Source of the DNA: Microbulbifer sp. YPW16
Lineage (GTDB): Bacteria; Pseudomonadota; Gammaproteobacteria; Pseudomonadales; Cellvibrionaceae
Reading direction: 5' to 3'
Assembly: GCF_021290385.1 (NCBI RefSeq)
Contig: NZ_CP089928.1
Coordinates: forward strand, 62,001 to 126,000
Length of the DNA: 64,000 nucleotides
In this document: positions 17,394 through 25,992 of the stretch, in pieces
How the letters are laid out: the number at the start of each line of letters is the position of its first letter
How positions within the stretch are numbered: position 1 is the stretch's first letter
Notes under the pieces: generated by a model
Database searches by the model: none
What the model was told of the DNA's origin: nothing
Seen by the model: the letters and a program-made list of their open reading frames with translations, nothing else
Translations under genes and position numbers: made by a program

Positions 17394-20300
17394 ATGGCAA
17401 TGGTAGAGAGCGACCAGGAGCTGGGCTTCGATCGCGAGTATTCCCTCAAGGCCGCGTTTACCCGCGACGAGGGGCGAGTCTTTCTCACCGGCATCGACGC
17501 ACTGGTGCGGCTGCCGATCATGCAGAAGCAGCTGGATGAAAGTGCCGGCCACAATACCGCCGGCTATATCTCCGGCTACCGGGGCTCGCCGCTCGGGGGC
17601 TACGACCAGGCCCTGTGGCGCCACAAGGCATTGCTGGCAAAGCGCGATATTCATTTCGAGCCCGGCATCAATGAAGACCTGGGCGCCACCAACATCTGGG
17701 GTACCCAGCTGCTGGATCACTATCGCCAGCAGGCTACCCGCGACGGGGTCTTCTCTATCTGGTACGGCAAGGGGCACGGCGTGGATCGCAGTGCCGATGT
17801 CTTCCGCCAGGCCAATGTACAGGGCACTTCCCGCCTGGGCGGGGTGCTGGCGCTGTGCGGCGACGACCACACGGCGGAATCCTCCATGTTCTCCCACAAC
17901 ACCGACCAGATCTTCGAGTCGGTGATGATGCCGCTGCTGTTCCCGGCAACCATAGACGAATACCTGACCCTCGGCCTGGCCGGTATCGCGTTGTCGCGTT
18001 TTTCCGGACTGTGGGTAGGCTTCAAGACCATTACCGAAACCGTTGAAAGTGGCGCCTCCCTGGTTGTGCCGGAGCTGCCCCGGTTTGTGCTGCCGGAGGA
18101 TTTCACTGTTCCTCCCCACGGCCTCAATTACGACCCGCACCTGAACTGGCCGGCGGAGCGGCTCGAGTACGAGCGCCGCATGCTGGAGGAGCGACTGCCG
18201 GCAGCGCAGGCGTTTGCCTATGCCAACCGGCTCGACAAGACCGTCCTTGAGGCGCCGCGCAAGCGCTTTGGTATCGTCACTGTAGGCAAGGCCCACGGCG
18301 ACCTGCTGGAGGCATTGCAGCTGCTAAATCTTTCCGAGGCGGACCTGCAGCGGGCCGGTATCTCCATCTACAAGGTGGCCATGAGCTGGCCGCTGGAGCC
18401 GCGCGGCATGCGCGAGTTCGCCGCCGGCATGGAACGCCTGCTGGTGGTGGAAGAGAAGCGGCCGCTGGTGGAAGACCAGCTCAAGAACCTGATGTACGGC
18501 TGGCCCGATGGCGAGCGTCCCAAAGTGGTGGGCAAGAAAGACCTGGCGGGGAACGACCTGTTGCCGGCGATCTGGGGCTTTGGCCCGGACCAGGTGGCCA
18601 GGGCCATCGCCCGCTGGCTGGGAGACACCGAGCTGGCCGCGAAGCTGCTGCCGGTGGCGCAGAAGCTGGGCGCCGATACCCCGGCCAAAGCCACCGGGCT
18701 GCTGGCGCGTGAGCCGATTTTCTGTGCCGGCTGCCCCCACAATACCTCCACCAAACTGCCGGAGGGTAGCCTGGGCAGTGCCGGTATCGGCTGCCATATA
18801 ATGGCGCTGGGCAAGGGGCTGCGCACGGATACCTACTCCCATATGGGCGGCGAGGGTGCCCAGTGGGTGGGCCTGCACCGCTTCTCCAGCGCCGATCATA
18901 TTTTCCAGAATATGGGCGACGGCACCTATAACCATTCCGGCCTGCTGGCCATCCGCCAGGCGGTGGCCAGCAAGGTCAATATCACCTACAAGATCCTGCT
19001 CAACGACGCAGTGGCCATGACCGGCGGCCAACCGGCTGATGGAGAGGTCACCGCGCCCACGCTGGCCGCGCAACTGCTGGCGGAAGGTGTCGGGGAAGTG
19101 GTGCTGGTCACCGAGCATGAGGACCACTGGCGCGAGCACCGGAGTGAGTTGCCGGGTGCATTGCAGGTCGTGCCCCGGGCGGACCTGGACGCGGTCCAGC
19201 GTCGCCTGCGCGAAGTAGCGGGCGTTACCGCCATCATTTACGAGCAGGTGTGTGCGGCGGAGAAGCGTCGCCGGCGCAAGAAAAAGCAGATGCCGGACCC
19301 GGCGACCCGCCTGTTGATCAACCACCGGGTATGCGAGGGCTGTGGTGATTGCAGTGAGCAGTCCAGCTGTATTGCGGTGGAGCCCCTGGAGACAGCCTAT
19401 GGACGCAAGCGCCAGGTGAACCAGTCCAGCTGCAACAAGGATATGCGCTGCGCCGACGGGTTCTGCCCCAGCTTTGTCAGTGTCGAGGGCGGCGAGCTAA
19501 AAAAGCCACCGGTGCAGTCGCTGGCGGAATCCCTGGATGCGGAAATCGCGCGCCTGCCGCTGGCCCCGCAACCGCAGGTGGAGAAGCCCCTCAGCATCCT
19601 GGTCGCCGGTATAGGCGGCAGTGGCGTACTGACGGTAGCGGCCCTGCTGGGGATGGCGGCACACCTGGAAGAGAAGGGCAGCACCACCCTGTATTTCACC
19701 GGCCTGTCGCAGAAGAACGGTGCCGTAGTGGCGCACGTGAAGGTGGCGGCGCGGCCGGAGGACATTACCACCGCGCGCATTCGCGATGGCGCAGCAGAAC
19801 TGGTCCTGGGCTGCGACATGGTCACGGCAGCCGCCCAGCGGACCAAAATGGCTGCCGGCAAGGTCCGGGCACTGGTAAACACTGCAGAAGTGCCGGTGGC
19901 GGCATTTGTGCGGGACAACGAGCTGGCATTCCCGGCAGATGCCACCCAGGAGAGTATTGAGTCCCTGTGTGCCGAGTACTTCGCTTTTGATGCCAACCGT
20001 TATGCTCAGGCGCTGTTCGGCGATACCGTCTCCAGTAACCTGATGCTGATGGGTTACGCCTGCCAGCGGGGCCTGCTGCCCATCAGCGATGCGGCACTGG
20101 AACGGGCCATCGAACTGAACGGCGTGGCGGTGGAAAACAACCTGCGCGCGTTTCGTGCCGGCCGCCTGCTGGCGGCCGACCCGGCAGCGGTGGATCGACT
20201 GCTGGTGCCCGAGCAGCAGGTGCGGATCCAGGAGCCGGAAGAGGGCCTCGATGCCATGCTGGCCCGCCTGAAAGGCGAACTTACCGAGTACCAGAGCAGC

Positions 20301-20942
20301 TCCTACGCCGGGGTCTTCGCGCGTACTGTGGAGCAGCTGCGCCGCGCCGAGCAGGCGGTACCGCATGGTGGAGGGCGCCTGGCCCGTGCCGCGGCCCTCA
20401 GCCTGTTCAAGGCCATGGCCTACAAGGATGAGTACGAAGTGGCCCGGCTGTACAGCGGCGAGGATTTCCAGCGCCAGCTGCGGGAGACTTTCACCGGTGA
20501 TTACAAGCTGCGTTTCCATATGGCGCCGCCCCTGCTGGCACGGCCAGACAGTTCCGGCCGTATCCGCAAGATGGTATTCGGTCCCTGGGTGGGCAAGCTG
20601 ATGCCGTTGCTCGCCAGGGGGCGGGTACTGCGGGGTACCGTGTTCGATATTTTCGGCTATACCCGTGAGCGTCGGGAAGAGCGCCGCTGGGCTCGCCAGG
20701 TGGCGGGGGCAGTCAGGTCAGTGGCGCGGGGACTGCGCGCGGACAACTACGATGCCGCGCTGGAGCTCCTGTCGCTGCCACAGCAGGTGCGTGGCTACGG
20801 CCATGTGCGCGAGCGCAAGCACGCGGCCGTGCACGATCGCTGGGAGCAACTGCTGCAGCAGTTTACCTCCGGCGACTTCCAGCCCCGTGGCGGGGCGACG
20901 GTGATGACCCGTTCACCGGCAGAGGCTGAGAAGGCACCGTAA
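17394..20942 (+). CDS. Indolepyruvate:ferredoxin oxidoreductase, fused alpha-gamma type
   Basis: A 1182-residue single-chain 2-oxoacid oxidoreductase that decarboxylates aryl-pyruvates (indolepyruvate, phenylpyruvate or 4-hydroxyphenylpyruvate) to the acyl-CoA, passing electrons to ferredoxin. The pyrimidine-binding/transketolase part leads (HNTAGYISGYRGSPLGGYD), then a TPP domain with CAGCPHNTSTKLPEGS and GGEGAQWVGLHRF, one cysteine-rich iron-sulfur segment near residues 645-655 (CEGCGDCSEQSSC) plus CNKDMRCADGFC, and a gamma domain (VAGIGGSGVLTVAALLGMAAH). It may take the arylpyruvates made by TyrB. A strong terminator follows. Confidence 0.9.
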   Translation: MAMVESDQELGFDREYSLKAAFTRDEGRVFLTGIDALVRLPIMQKQLDESAGHNTAGYISGYRGSPLGGYDQALWRHKALLAKRDIHFEPGINEDLGATNIWGTQLLDHYRQQATRDGVFSIWYGKGHGVDRSADVFRQANVQGTSRLGGVLALCGDDHTAESSMFSHNTDQIFESVMMPLLFPATIDEYLTLGLAGIALSRFSGLWVGFKTITETVESGASLVVPELPRFVLPEDFTVPPHGLNYDPHLNWPAERLEYERRMLEERLPAAQAFAYANRLDKTVLEAPRKRFGIVTVGKAHGDLLEALQLLNLSEADLQRAGISIYKVAMSWPLEPRGMREFAAGMERLLVVEEKRPLVEDQLKNLMYGWPDGERPKVVGKKDLAGNDLLPAIWGFGPDQVARAIARWLGDTELAAKLLPVAQKLGADTPAKATGLLAREPIFCAGCPHNTSTKLPEGSLGSAGIGCHIMALGKGLRTDTYSHMGGEGAQWVGLHRFSSADHIFQNMGDGTYNHSGLLAIRQAVASKVNITYKILLNDAVAMTGGQPADGEVTAPTLAAQLLAEGVGEVVLVTEHEDHWREHRSELPGALQVVPRADLDAVQRRLREVAGVTAIIYEQVCAAEKRRRRKKKQMPDPATRLLINHRVCEGCGDCSEQSSCIAVEPLETAYGRKRQVNQSSCNKDMRCADGFCPSFVSVEGGELKKPPVQSLAESLDAEIARLPLAPQPQVEKPLSILVAGIGGSGVLTVAALLGMAAHLEEKGSTTLYFTGLSQKNGAVVAHVKVAARPEDITTARIRDGAAELVLGCDMVTAAAQRTKMAAGKVRALVNTAEVPVAAFVRDNELAFPADATQESIESLCAEYFAFDANRYAQALFGDTVSSNLMLMGYACQRGLLPISDAALERAIELNGVAVENNLRAFRAGRLLAADPAAVDRLLVPEQQVRIQEPEEGLDAMLARLKGELTEYQSSSYAGVFARTVEQLRRAEQAVPHGGGRLARAAALSLFKAMAYKDEYEVARLYSGEDFQRQLRETFTGDYKLRFHMAPPLLARPDSSGRIRKMVFGPWVGKLMPLLARGRVLRGTVFDIFGYTRERREERRWARQVAGAVRSVARGLRADNYDAALELLSLPQQVRGYGHVRERKHAAVHDRWEQLLQQFTSGDFQPRGGATVMTRSPAEAEKAP

Positions 20943-20964
20943 CCCGGGGGTTGTACAGAGGCAC

Positions 20965-21002
20965 AAAAAAAGGCAGCCCGCACAATACGGGCTGCCTTTT
21001 TT
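20965..21002. terminator. Bidirectional intrinsic terminator
   Basis: AAAAAAAGGCAGCCCG and CGGGCTGCCTTTTTT pair around a 7-base loop, 22 bp after the oxidoreductase stop and before the stop of the convergent ChrR gene. A and T runs on both sides suit both directions. Confidence 0.92.
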
Positions 21003-21056
21003 ATTGCTCAGTTTTGCTGTCTGGGGGCTGCTGCTCCAGCACAACCGGATGGCCTG

Positions 21057-21764
21057 TTACGCCGGCCTGAAAGACAGCAACGGGTTTACCAGCCAGCCAA
21101 GTGGACCTTTCACATGGACGGGGGCCTCGACCACGGACAGGCACAGGCATTCCTGGTCCTGGGTGGCAATCGGCTGGTGCACCTCGCCGGGCTCCCGCAG
21201 GAGGAAATCGCCCGGGGTGTAAACACCGTCGGCATCGGAAAAGCTACCGTACAACACCAGTGTTACTTCGCGCCCGCGGTGGTCGTGCTCGACCACCTTG
21301 CCGCCGCTGCAGATGCGCTGGAACGCAACCTCGTACCTGTCCTGGCCCGCAGCCAGCCGCGATGTTTTCAGCGATGGTGACACACGGCGCCACTTCAGCG
21401 GGCGGTTGCTGCCCACCAGCTTGCGGATGACGCGCGGCAGGCGTGCCAGGGCCGGGTCGCGGTCGTCCCTGGTGCTGCGGGAACGCCTGCTGGGCGGTGC
21501 GGGCGCGGCGCACTGTTCCGGTTCGGCTGGTGCCGTCTCCTCGTGGTCGATGCGCTGCATCAGGCGATCCAGGGCTCCGTCGCAGGTTTCCTGGGGTTCG
21601 CAGTCATCCAACAGGCCGCCACCAATATGGTTCAGGCGCTCGCTCTCCCTCCGGCACTGCGGGCACAGTTGCAGGTGCGCTGACACTGCCAGGCTCATGG
21701 CCCAGGGCAGGCTGCCGGAGGCGTACTCAACCAGCAGGTTGTTGTCGGGATGGTGTCGAATCAT
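21057..21764 (-). CDS. chrR: ChrR-type zinc anti-sigma factor with cupin domain
   Basis: A 235-residue cytoplasmic anti-sigma factor that holds the ECF11 sigma until singlet oxygen or peroxide signals release. The N-terminal zinc anti-sigma domain has His5, His30, Cys34 and Cys37 (HLQLCPQC), and the C-terminal cupin has His160, His162, Glu166 and His196. These spacings equal those of Rhodobacter ChrR, so both zinc sites look intact. A longer linker (about residues 75-110, Ala/Arg-rich) joins the domains. It overlaps the sigma gene by 4 bp, as expected for a coupled pair. Confidence 0.93.
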   Translation of the reverse strand: MIRHHPDNNLLVEYASGSLPWAMSLAVSAHLQLCPQCRRESERLNHIGGGLLDDCEPQETCDGALDRLMQRIDHEETAPAEPEQCAAPAPPSRRSRSTRDDRDPALARLPRVIRKLVGSNRPLKWRRVSPSLKTSRLAAGQDRYEVAFQRICSGGKVVEHDHRGREVTLVLYGSFSDADGVYTPGDFLLREPGEVHQPIATQDQECLCLSVVEAPVHVKGPLGWLVNPLLSFRPA

Positions 21765-22393
21765 GATGCACCCTGTTTACTCAAAATCGCTTCCAGCTTC
21801 TTTAAAGCCAGTCTTACACGGGACTTGACCGTACCCAGCGGTAGTCCCAGTTCATTGGAAATTTCACTGTGAGACTTGCCCTCCATATAGGCCTTCTCCA
21901 GTACATGGCTCTGTTCGGCCGGCAGGCTGCGCAGGCCCGCCGCGATGTCCCGCTGGCTGCGCTTGTGCTGCAGCACCAGCAACGGCTGGCTCTCAGGGGA
22001 GTCATCCCAGATATCATCCACTTCCACATCACCACCGTCGGCATCCTGGCGCCGGCTGTTCCGCCGCAGCATGTCGATGCGGCAGTTACGCATGATGGTG
22101 TAGATCCAGGTATTGGCCGAGGCCCTGGTGGGATCGAAGCTGGCAGCCTTGCGCCAGACCCGGAACATGACTTCCTGTACCAGCTCATCCGCCGCCTCGG
22201 CGGAGAACGCCTGGGCGCTGCGGCTGTAATGAAAGCCCTTGATCAGGGGGGCGTAATGGTGGAACAGGCGCTCGAAGGCCGCCCGGTCCTGGCGGGAGCC
22301 CACCAGTACGAGCAATTTGCTCCAGTCATCATCGCGACTCTGGGTCTGCTGCAAAGTGTTTCCGTTTGGGTCTGTCCGTGTTGCTAAAGCCAT
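21761..22393 (-). CDS. rpoE: ECF11 family RNA polymerase sigma factor (RpoE of the ChrR system)
   Basis: A 210-residue ECF sigma factor. Region 2 runs from about residue 38 to 112 (AFERLFHHYAPLIKGF, ELVQEVMFRVWRKA, ANTWIYTIMRNCRIDMLRR) and region 4 from about 140 to 200 (LRSLPAEQSHVLEKAYMEGKSHSEISNEL, LGTVKSRVRLALKKL). Pairing with ChrR and the TGATCC promoters on both sides of the intergenic space assign it to the singlet-oxygen ECF11 group. It is autoregulated through the promoter at 22424-22453. It drives the divergent lipid operon. Confidence 0.93.
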   Translation of the reverse strand: MALATRTDPNGNTLQQTQSRDDDWSKLLVLVGSRQDRAAFERLFHHYAPLIKGFHYSRSAQAFSAEAADELVQEVMFRVWRKAASFDPTRASANTWIYTIMRNCRIDMLRRNSRRQDADGGDVEVDDIWDDSPESQPLLVLQHKRSQRDIAAGLRSLPAEQSHVLEKAYMEGKSHSEISNELGLPLGTVKSRVRLALKKLEAILSKQGAS

Positions 22394-22423
22394 CTTATCG
22401 GTCTTTCCACGTTTGTCGACCTC

Positions 22424-22453
22424 GGGTTACGTGGTCGAGCGGCGGGTGGATCA
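22424..22453 (-). promoter_or_regulatory. ECF11 promoter for rpoE-chrR
   Basis: On the minus strand TGATCC (22448-22453) is followed after exactly 18 bp by TAACCC (22424-22429). This is the arrangement of Rhodobacter RpoE promoters. Transcription would start about 25 bp before the rpoE ATG. Confidence 0.75.
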
Positions 22454-22499
22454 CCATCTATATGGGAATTTCCATGTAAATGGGCTATCAGTTCGGGGA

Positions 22500-22529
22500 T
22501 GATCCGATAAGTGGCCATCGGCGTAATAT
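22500..22529 (+). promoter_or_regulatory. ECF11 promoter for the lipid-modification operon
   Basis: TGATCC (22500-22505), an 18-bp spacer and TAATAT (22524-22529) match the ECF11 consensus very well. The start codon of the first operon gene follows at 22556. Confidence 0.85.
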
Positions 22530-22555
22530 TCCGCAAATCTTAACAGGGTGACAGC

Positions 22556-22987
22556 ATGAGTGGCCTGATTGGGGAGTTGCAGTCGTTTTACCGGGACTTT
22601 CTCCAGGCGGATACCGACCGCCTGGGTCGTATCTATGACCCATCCGTCATTTTCTGCGACCCGATTCACCGGGTTGAGGGCCTGGACGCCCTGGGAGCCT
22701 ACTTCGAAGGGATGAGCCGGGGCCTGGAGAGCTGCCGGTTCGAGTTCGGCGAGGCGGTCGAGGGAAGTGGCAGTGCCTGCCTGCCGTGGGTAATGCACTA
22801 CGCCCATCGATCCCTGAAAGGGGGCCGGCCGCTTGAGCTGCGCGGTTGCAGTCTGCTCCGGTTCGCTGAGCGTATTCATTACCACGAGGACTTTTACGAT
22901 GTTGGCGCCATGGTCTATGAGCATGTGCCGTTGATGGGCGCCCTGGTGCGCGGCATCAAGGGCCGTATGGCCAGGACGGCGGACTGA
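22556..22987 (+). CDS. SnoaL-like / NTF2-fold protein
   Basis: A 143-residue cytoplasmic protein with the cone-like NTF2 pattern: helix LIGELQSFYRDFLQADTDRLGRIYDPSVIFCDPIHRVEGLDALGAYF, then strands with FEFGEAVEGSGSACLPWVMHYAHRSLKGGRPLELRGCSLLRF and the end segment IHYHEDFYDVGAMVYEHVPLMG. It is the first gene behind the ECF11 promoter and 25 bp before the SDR. Homologues commonly accompany ECF11 lipid operons. The reaction, if any, is unknown. Confidence 0.85.
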   Translation: MSGLIGELQSFYRDFLQADTDRLGRIYDPSVIFCDPIHRVEGLDALGAYFEGMSRGLESCRFEFGEAVEGSGSACLPWVMHYAHRSLKGGRPLELRGCSLLRFAERIHYHEDFYDVGAMVYEHVPLMGALVRGIKGRMARTAD

Positions 22988-23012
22988 TGCCCACAGGACA
23001 GGAGGGATTTTC

Positions 23013-23792
23013 TTGAGCGCAATCGAAGGCAAAACCATCTGGATTACCGGCGCCAGTTCCGGGATAGGGGAAGCCCTGGCCCGGCGCCTGGCAGAGCACA
23101 ACAACTTCGTCATTATCAGCAGTCGGGGCAGGGAATCATTGCTGGATGTGCAGAAGGTGGCACCCACACGTATTCGCGTGCTGCCCTGTGATGTCAGTGA
23201 TGACGCGGGCATGGACCGTGCTGGCCGGGAGCTGGCTGAACTTACCGACCACCTGGATATGGTGGTGGCCTGTGCCGGTACCTGTGAGTACGACGACGGC
23301 CTGAAACTGGACAGCGCCAGTTACCGGCGGGTGTTTGATGCCAACTTCTTTGGGGCTATTAACACCCTGCGCCAGGCCCTACCGCTGCTGTCGCAGAGCA
23401 AGGCGCCGGTATTTGCCGGGGTCGGGAGTCTTTCGTCGGTGGTTGGTTTTCCCCGTGCTGAGGCCTACGGTGCTTCCAAGGCGGCACTGGGGTACTTCCT
23501 GGATGCCTTACGGGCGGACGTGTCCCGTACCTGCCTGAAGGTGGTGCACATCCGGCCGGGCTTTATCGATACGCCGCTCACCGAGCGCAATGATTTTGAT
23601 ATGCCATTCCTGATGACGCCGGAGGAGGCGGCCGCCTGTATCGAGAAGGGGCTGTTGCAGGGGAAAAGCACAATTGATTTTCCCCGGCGGCTCAGCTGGC
23701 CGCTGCGCTTTTTCGGGTTTTTCCGCTGGCTGTGGTTTCGCTTTTCCGCACCCCGGATGACGCGGATACAGTCCCTGTCGGCCCGGCAGTAA
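23013..23792 (+). CDS. Short-chain dehydrogenase/reductase
   Basis: A 259-residue classical SDR: cofactor loop TGASSGIGEALARRL (residues about 11-25), DVSDD, the CAG segment and catalytic YGASK with the Ser of GVGSLSSVVGF before it. It starts at TTG with AGGAGG 7-8 bp upstream; no ATG fits. The C-terminus has a hydrophobic/basic stretch (RFFGFFRWLWFRF) that could touch the membrane, as suits a lipid substrate. Second gene of the ECF11 operon. The substrate is unknown. Confidence 0.9.
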   Translation: MSAIEGKTIWITGASSGIGEALARRLAEHNNFVIISSRGRESLLDVQKVAPTRIRVLPCDVSDDAGMDRAGRELAELTDHLDMVVACAGTCEYDDGLKLDSASYRRVFDANFFGAINTLRQALPLLSQSKAPVFAGVGSLSSVVGFPRAEAYGASKAALGYFLDALRADVSRTCLKVVHIRPGFIDTPLTERNDFDMPFLMTPEEAAACIEKGLLQGKSTIDFPRRLSWPLRFFGFFRWLWFRFSAPRMTRIQSLSARQ

Positions 23793-23941
23793 ACGGGCGA
23801 AGCGGCGGAAGAGGGATCGGTTCCGTCGCCAGCAGGCCGGCGCGGGTCGATAGCCGGCACGTGCAACTGCAACAGTATTGGAAGTGAGGCCAGCACAGCG
23901 GGAACAGCTGTGGTGGTTATTCGAAGAATAAGGAAACCTGG

Positions 23942-25192
23942 ATGCGCATTGCGATTGTCGGTAGCGGCATTTCCGGCCTGACTGCGGCCTACCTGTTAAA
24001 CAAGAAACACGATATCACCCTGTTCGAGGCGGCCGATCGGCTGGGAGGGCACACCGCCACTGTGGATGTGGAGGAGGGGGATCGCCGGCTGGCAATCGAC
24101 ACCGGCTTCATTGTGTTCAATGACTGGACATATCCCAACTTTATCAAGCTGATGCAACAGCTGGGTGTGGATTCCCAGCCCACGGACATGGGCTTCAGTG
24201 TCTGCTCCGATCGGGAGTCGTTCGAGTACGCAGGAAACAACCTGGACAGCCTGTTCGCCCAGCGGCGCAACCTGCTCAGCCCTGGGCATTGGCGCATGCT
24301 GCGGGATATCGTGCGGTTCAATCGCGCGGCAGTTCGCGACTGGCGTAGCGGTAAGCTCGATGATGCACTCTCCCTGGGCCAGTACCTGAGGGATAACGGA
24401 TACTCTGAAGAATTCACCAATCGCTACCTGGTGCCAATGGGCTCGGCCATCTGGTCAGCCAGCATGTCGCAGATGCTGGACTTCTCGGTGAATTTTTTTG
24501 TGCGTTTCTTTTTCAACCACGGACTGCTGAATATCTTCAACCGGCCCCAGTGGCGGGTGATCAAGGGCGGTTCGCGGGAATATATCGGCCCGATGGTGAA
24601 AGACTTTGCCGGCCGCATCCGGCTCTCCACGCCGGTGACCAGCGTGATACGCGGCTCCGACGGTGTCACCCTGCAGACAGGGGCTGGCGAGGCGTTGGAT
24701 TTTGATGCGGTAGTGCTGGCCTGCCACTCCGACCAGGCGCTGGCCTGCCTGGACGCGCCGACAACTGCGGAGCGGGAACTGCTGGGAGCCATTCCCTACG
24801 CGGCCAATTCGGTGGTACTGCATACCGATACCCGGCTGCTACCGGAGCGTCGCCGCAGCTGGGCCAGCTGGAATTATCGCCTGCAGGGTGACAGTGACCG
24901 TTTGCCGGTACTGACCTACAACATGAATATCCTGCAGCGACTGGACTCGGAGCAGACCTATTGTGTGACGCTGAATGCGGACGATATGATCGATCCGGAC
25001 AAGGTTATCCGGCGCTTCGAATACGCTCACCCACAGTTTTCCGTGGCGGGCATGCAGGCGCAAAAGCAATGGGAGGCGGTCAATGGCCAGAACTATACCT
25101 GGTTCTGCGGTGCCTACTGGCATAACGGCTTTCACGAGGATGGCGTGAACAGCGCGCTGCGTGTGGCCCAGGCATTCGGGGTGACGCTCTGA
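23942..25192 (+). CDS. FAD-dependent amine-oxidase-like protein of the ECF11 lipid operon
   Basis: A 416-residue flavoprotein with an N-terminal dinucleotide site (VGSGISGLTAAYLLNKKHDITLFEA, residues 5-29), DRLGGHTATVDV, and a C-terminal FAD-contacting end (FCGAYWHNGFHEDGVNSALRVAQAF). Homologues always appear with DUF1365 and CFA-like proteins and in Rhodobacter are linked to modified (furan) fatty acids, acting as a fatty-acyl desaturase or oxidase. A 149-bp gap precedes it, without a second obvious ECF11 promoter. Its stop overlaps the next start by 1 bp. Confidence 0.87.
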   Translation: MRIAIVGSGISGLTAAYLLNKKHDITLFEAADRLGGHTATVDVEEGDRRLAIDTGFIVFNDWTYPNFIKLMQQLGVDSQPTDMGFSVCSDRESFEYAGNNLDSLFAQRRNLLSPGHWRMLRDIVRFNRAAVRDWRSGKLDDALSLGQYLRDNGYSEEFTNRYLVPMGSAIWSASMSQMLDFSVNFFVRFFFNHGLLNIFNRPQWRVIKGGSREYIGPMVKDFAGRIRLSTPVTSVIRGSDGVTLQTGAGEALDFDAVVLACHSDQALACLDAPTTAERELLGAIPYAANSVVLHTDTRLLPERRRSWASWNYRLQGDSDRLPVLTYNMNILQRLDSEQTYCVTLNADDMIDPDKVIRRFEYAHPQFSVAGMQAQKQWEAVNGQNYTWFCGAYWHNGFHEDGVNSALRVAQAFGVTL

Positions 25193-25992
25193 TGGAGAGC
25201 GCCATCTACAGCGGTTGGGTCCAGCACCGCCGTTTCGCGCCACGGGAGCACCGATTTCGCTACCGGGTGTTCATGATGTACCTGGACCTGGGGGAGCTGG
25301 ACCAGGTGCTTGCCATGAGCCCACTGTGGTCCCGCAGCCGCTGGGCCCCGGCAAGCTTCCGGCGGGAGGATTTCTTCGGGGATCCGGTACTGGGTGTCGG
25401 TGAGGCTGTACGCCGGCGCGTAGAGGAGGCGTGCGGCGAGCGGCCGGATGGCCCGGTGCGGGTATTGGCCAACTGGCGCTATTTTGGATATAACATGAAC
25501 CCGATCAGTACCTATTACTGTTTCGATCGGGATGGCCGCGACGTTCGCTGGGTAATGCTCGATGTGCATAACACGCCGTGGAACGAGCGTCACAGTTATG
25601 TGCTGGACTGTCGCGACGCGGCATCGGACGAAACACCGGAAAGAATATCGAGAGTGCAGAGAAGCAGTTTCGACAAGGCATTTCACGTTTCCCCCTTTAT
25701 GCCGATGCGGCAGGCATACCGCTGGCGCAGTATCACTCCCGCGGATCGCCTGTCCATATTCCTGCAGAACCTGCAGGACGGTAAAGCTGTCTTCGACGCC
25801 ACCCTCAGCCTGAAACGCGAGGAAATCTCCCCGCGTTCGTTGAATCTTGCGCTAATCCGATACCCCCTGATGACCGTAAAAGTCATTACTGCCATCTACT
25901 GGCAGGCATTGAGGTTGTGGCTCAAGCGCGTGCCGTTGTTTACCCATCCGAATCGCAGCGTTCGGGCCGATGCAGGAGAAGAACACGAATGA
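25192..25992 (+). CDS. DUF1365 family protein
   Basis: A 266-residue protein with the DUF1365 hallmarks YSGWVQHRRFAPREHRFRYRVFMMYLDLGEL, NPISTYYCFD, EVHNTPWNERHSY-like (DVHNTPWNERHSYVL) and KAFHVSPFMP. The TGATG junction with the flavoprotein gene (1-bp overlap) and the ATGA junction with the methyltransferase gene (4-bp overlap) show tight coupling. Members are thought to act on acyl chains with the CFA-like enzyme; the chemistry is not established. Confidence 0.9.
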   Translation: MESAIYSGWVQHRRFAPREHRFRYRVFMMYLDLGELDQVLAMSPLWSRSRWAPASFRREDFFGDPVLGVGEAVRRRVEEACGERPDGPVRVLANWRYFGYNMNPISTYYCFDRDGRDVRWVMLDVHNTPWNERHSYVLDCRDAASDETPERISRVQRSSFDKAFHVSPFMPMRQAYRWRSITPADRLSIFLQNLQDGKAVFDATLSLKREEISPRSLNLALIRYPLMTVKVITAIYWQALRLWLKRVPLFTHPNRSVRADAGEEHE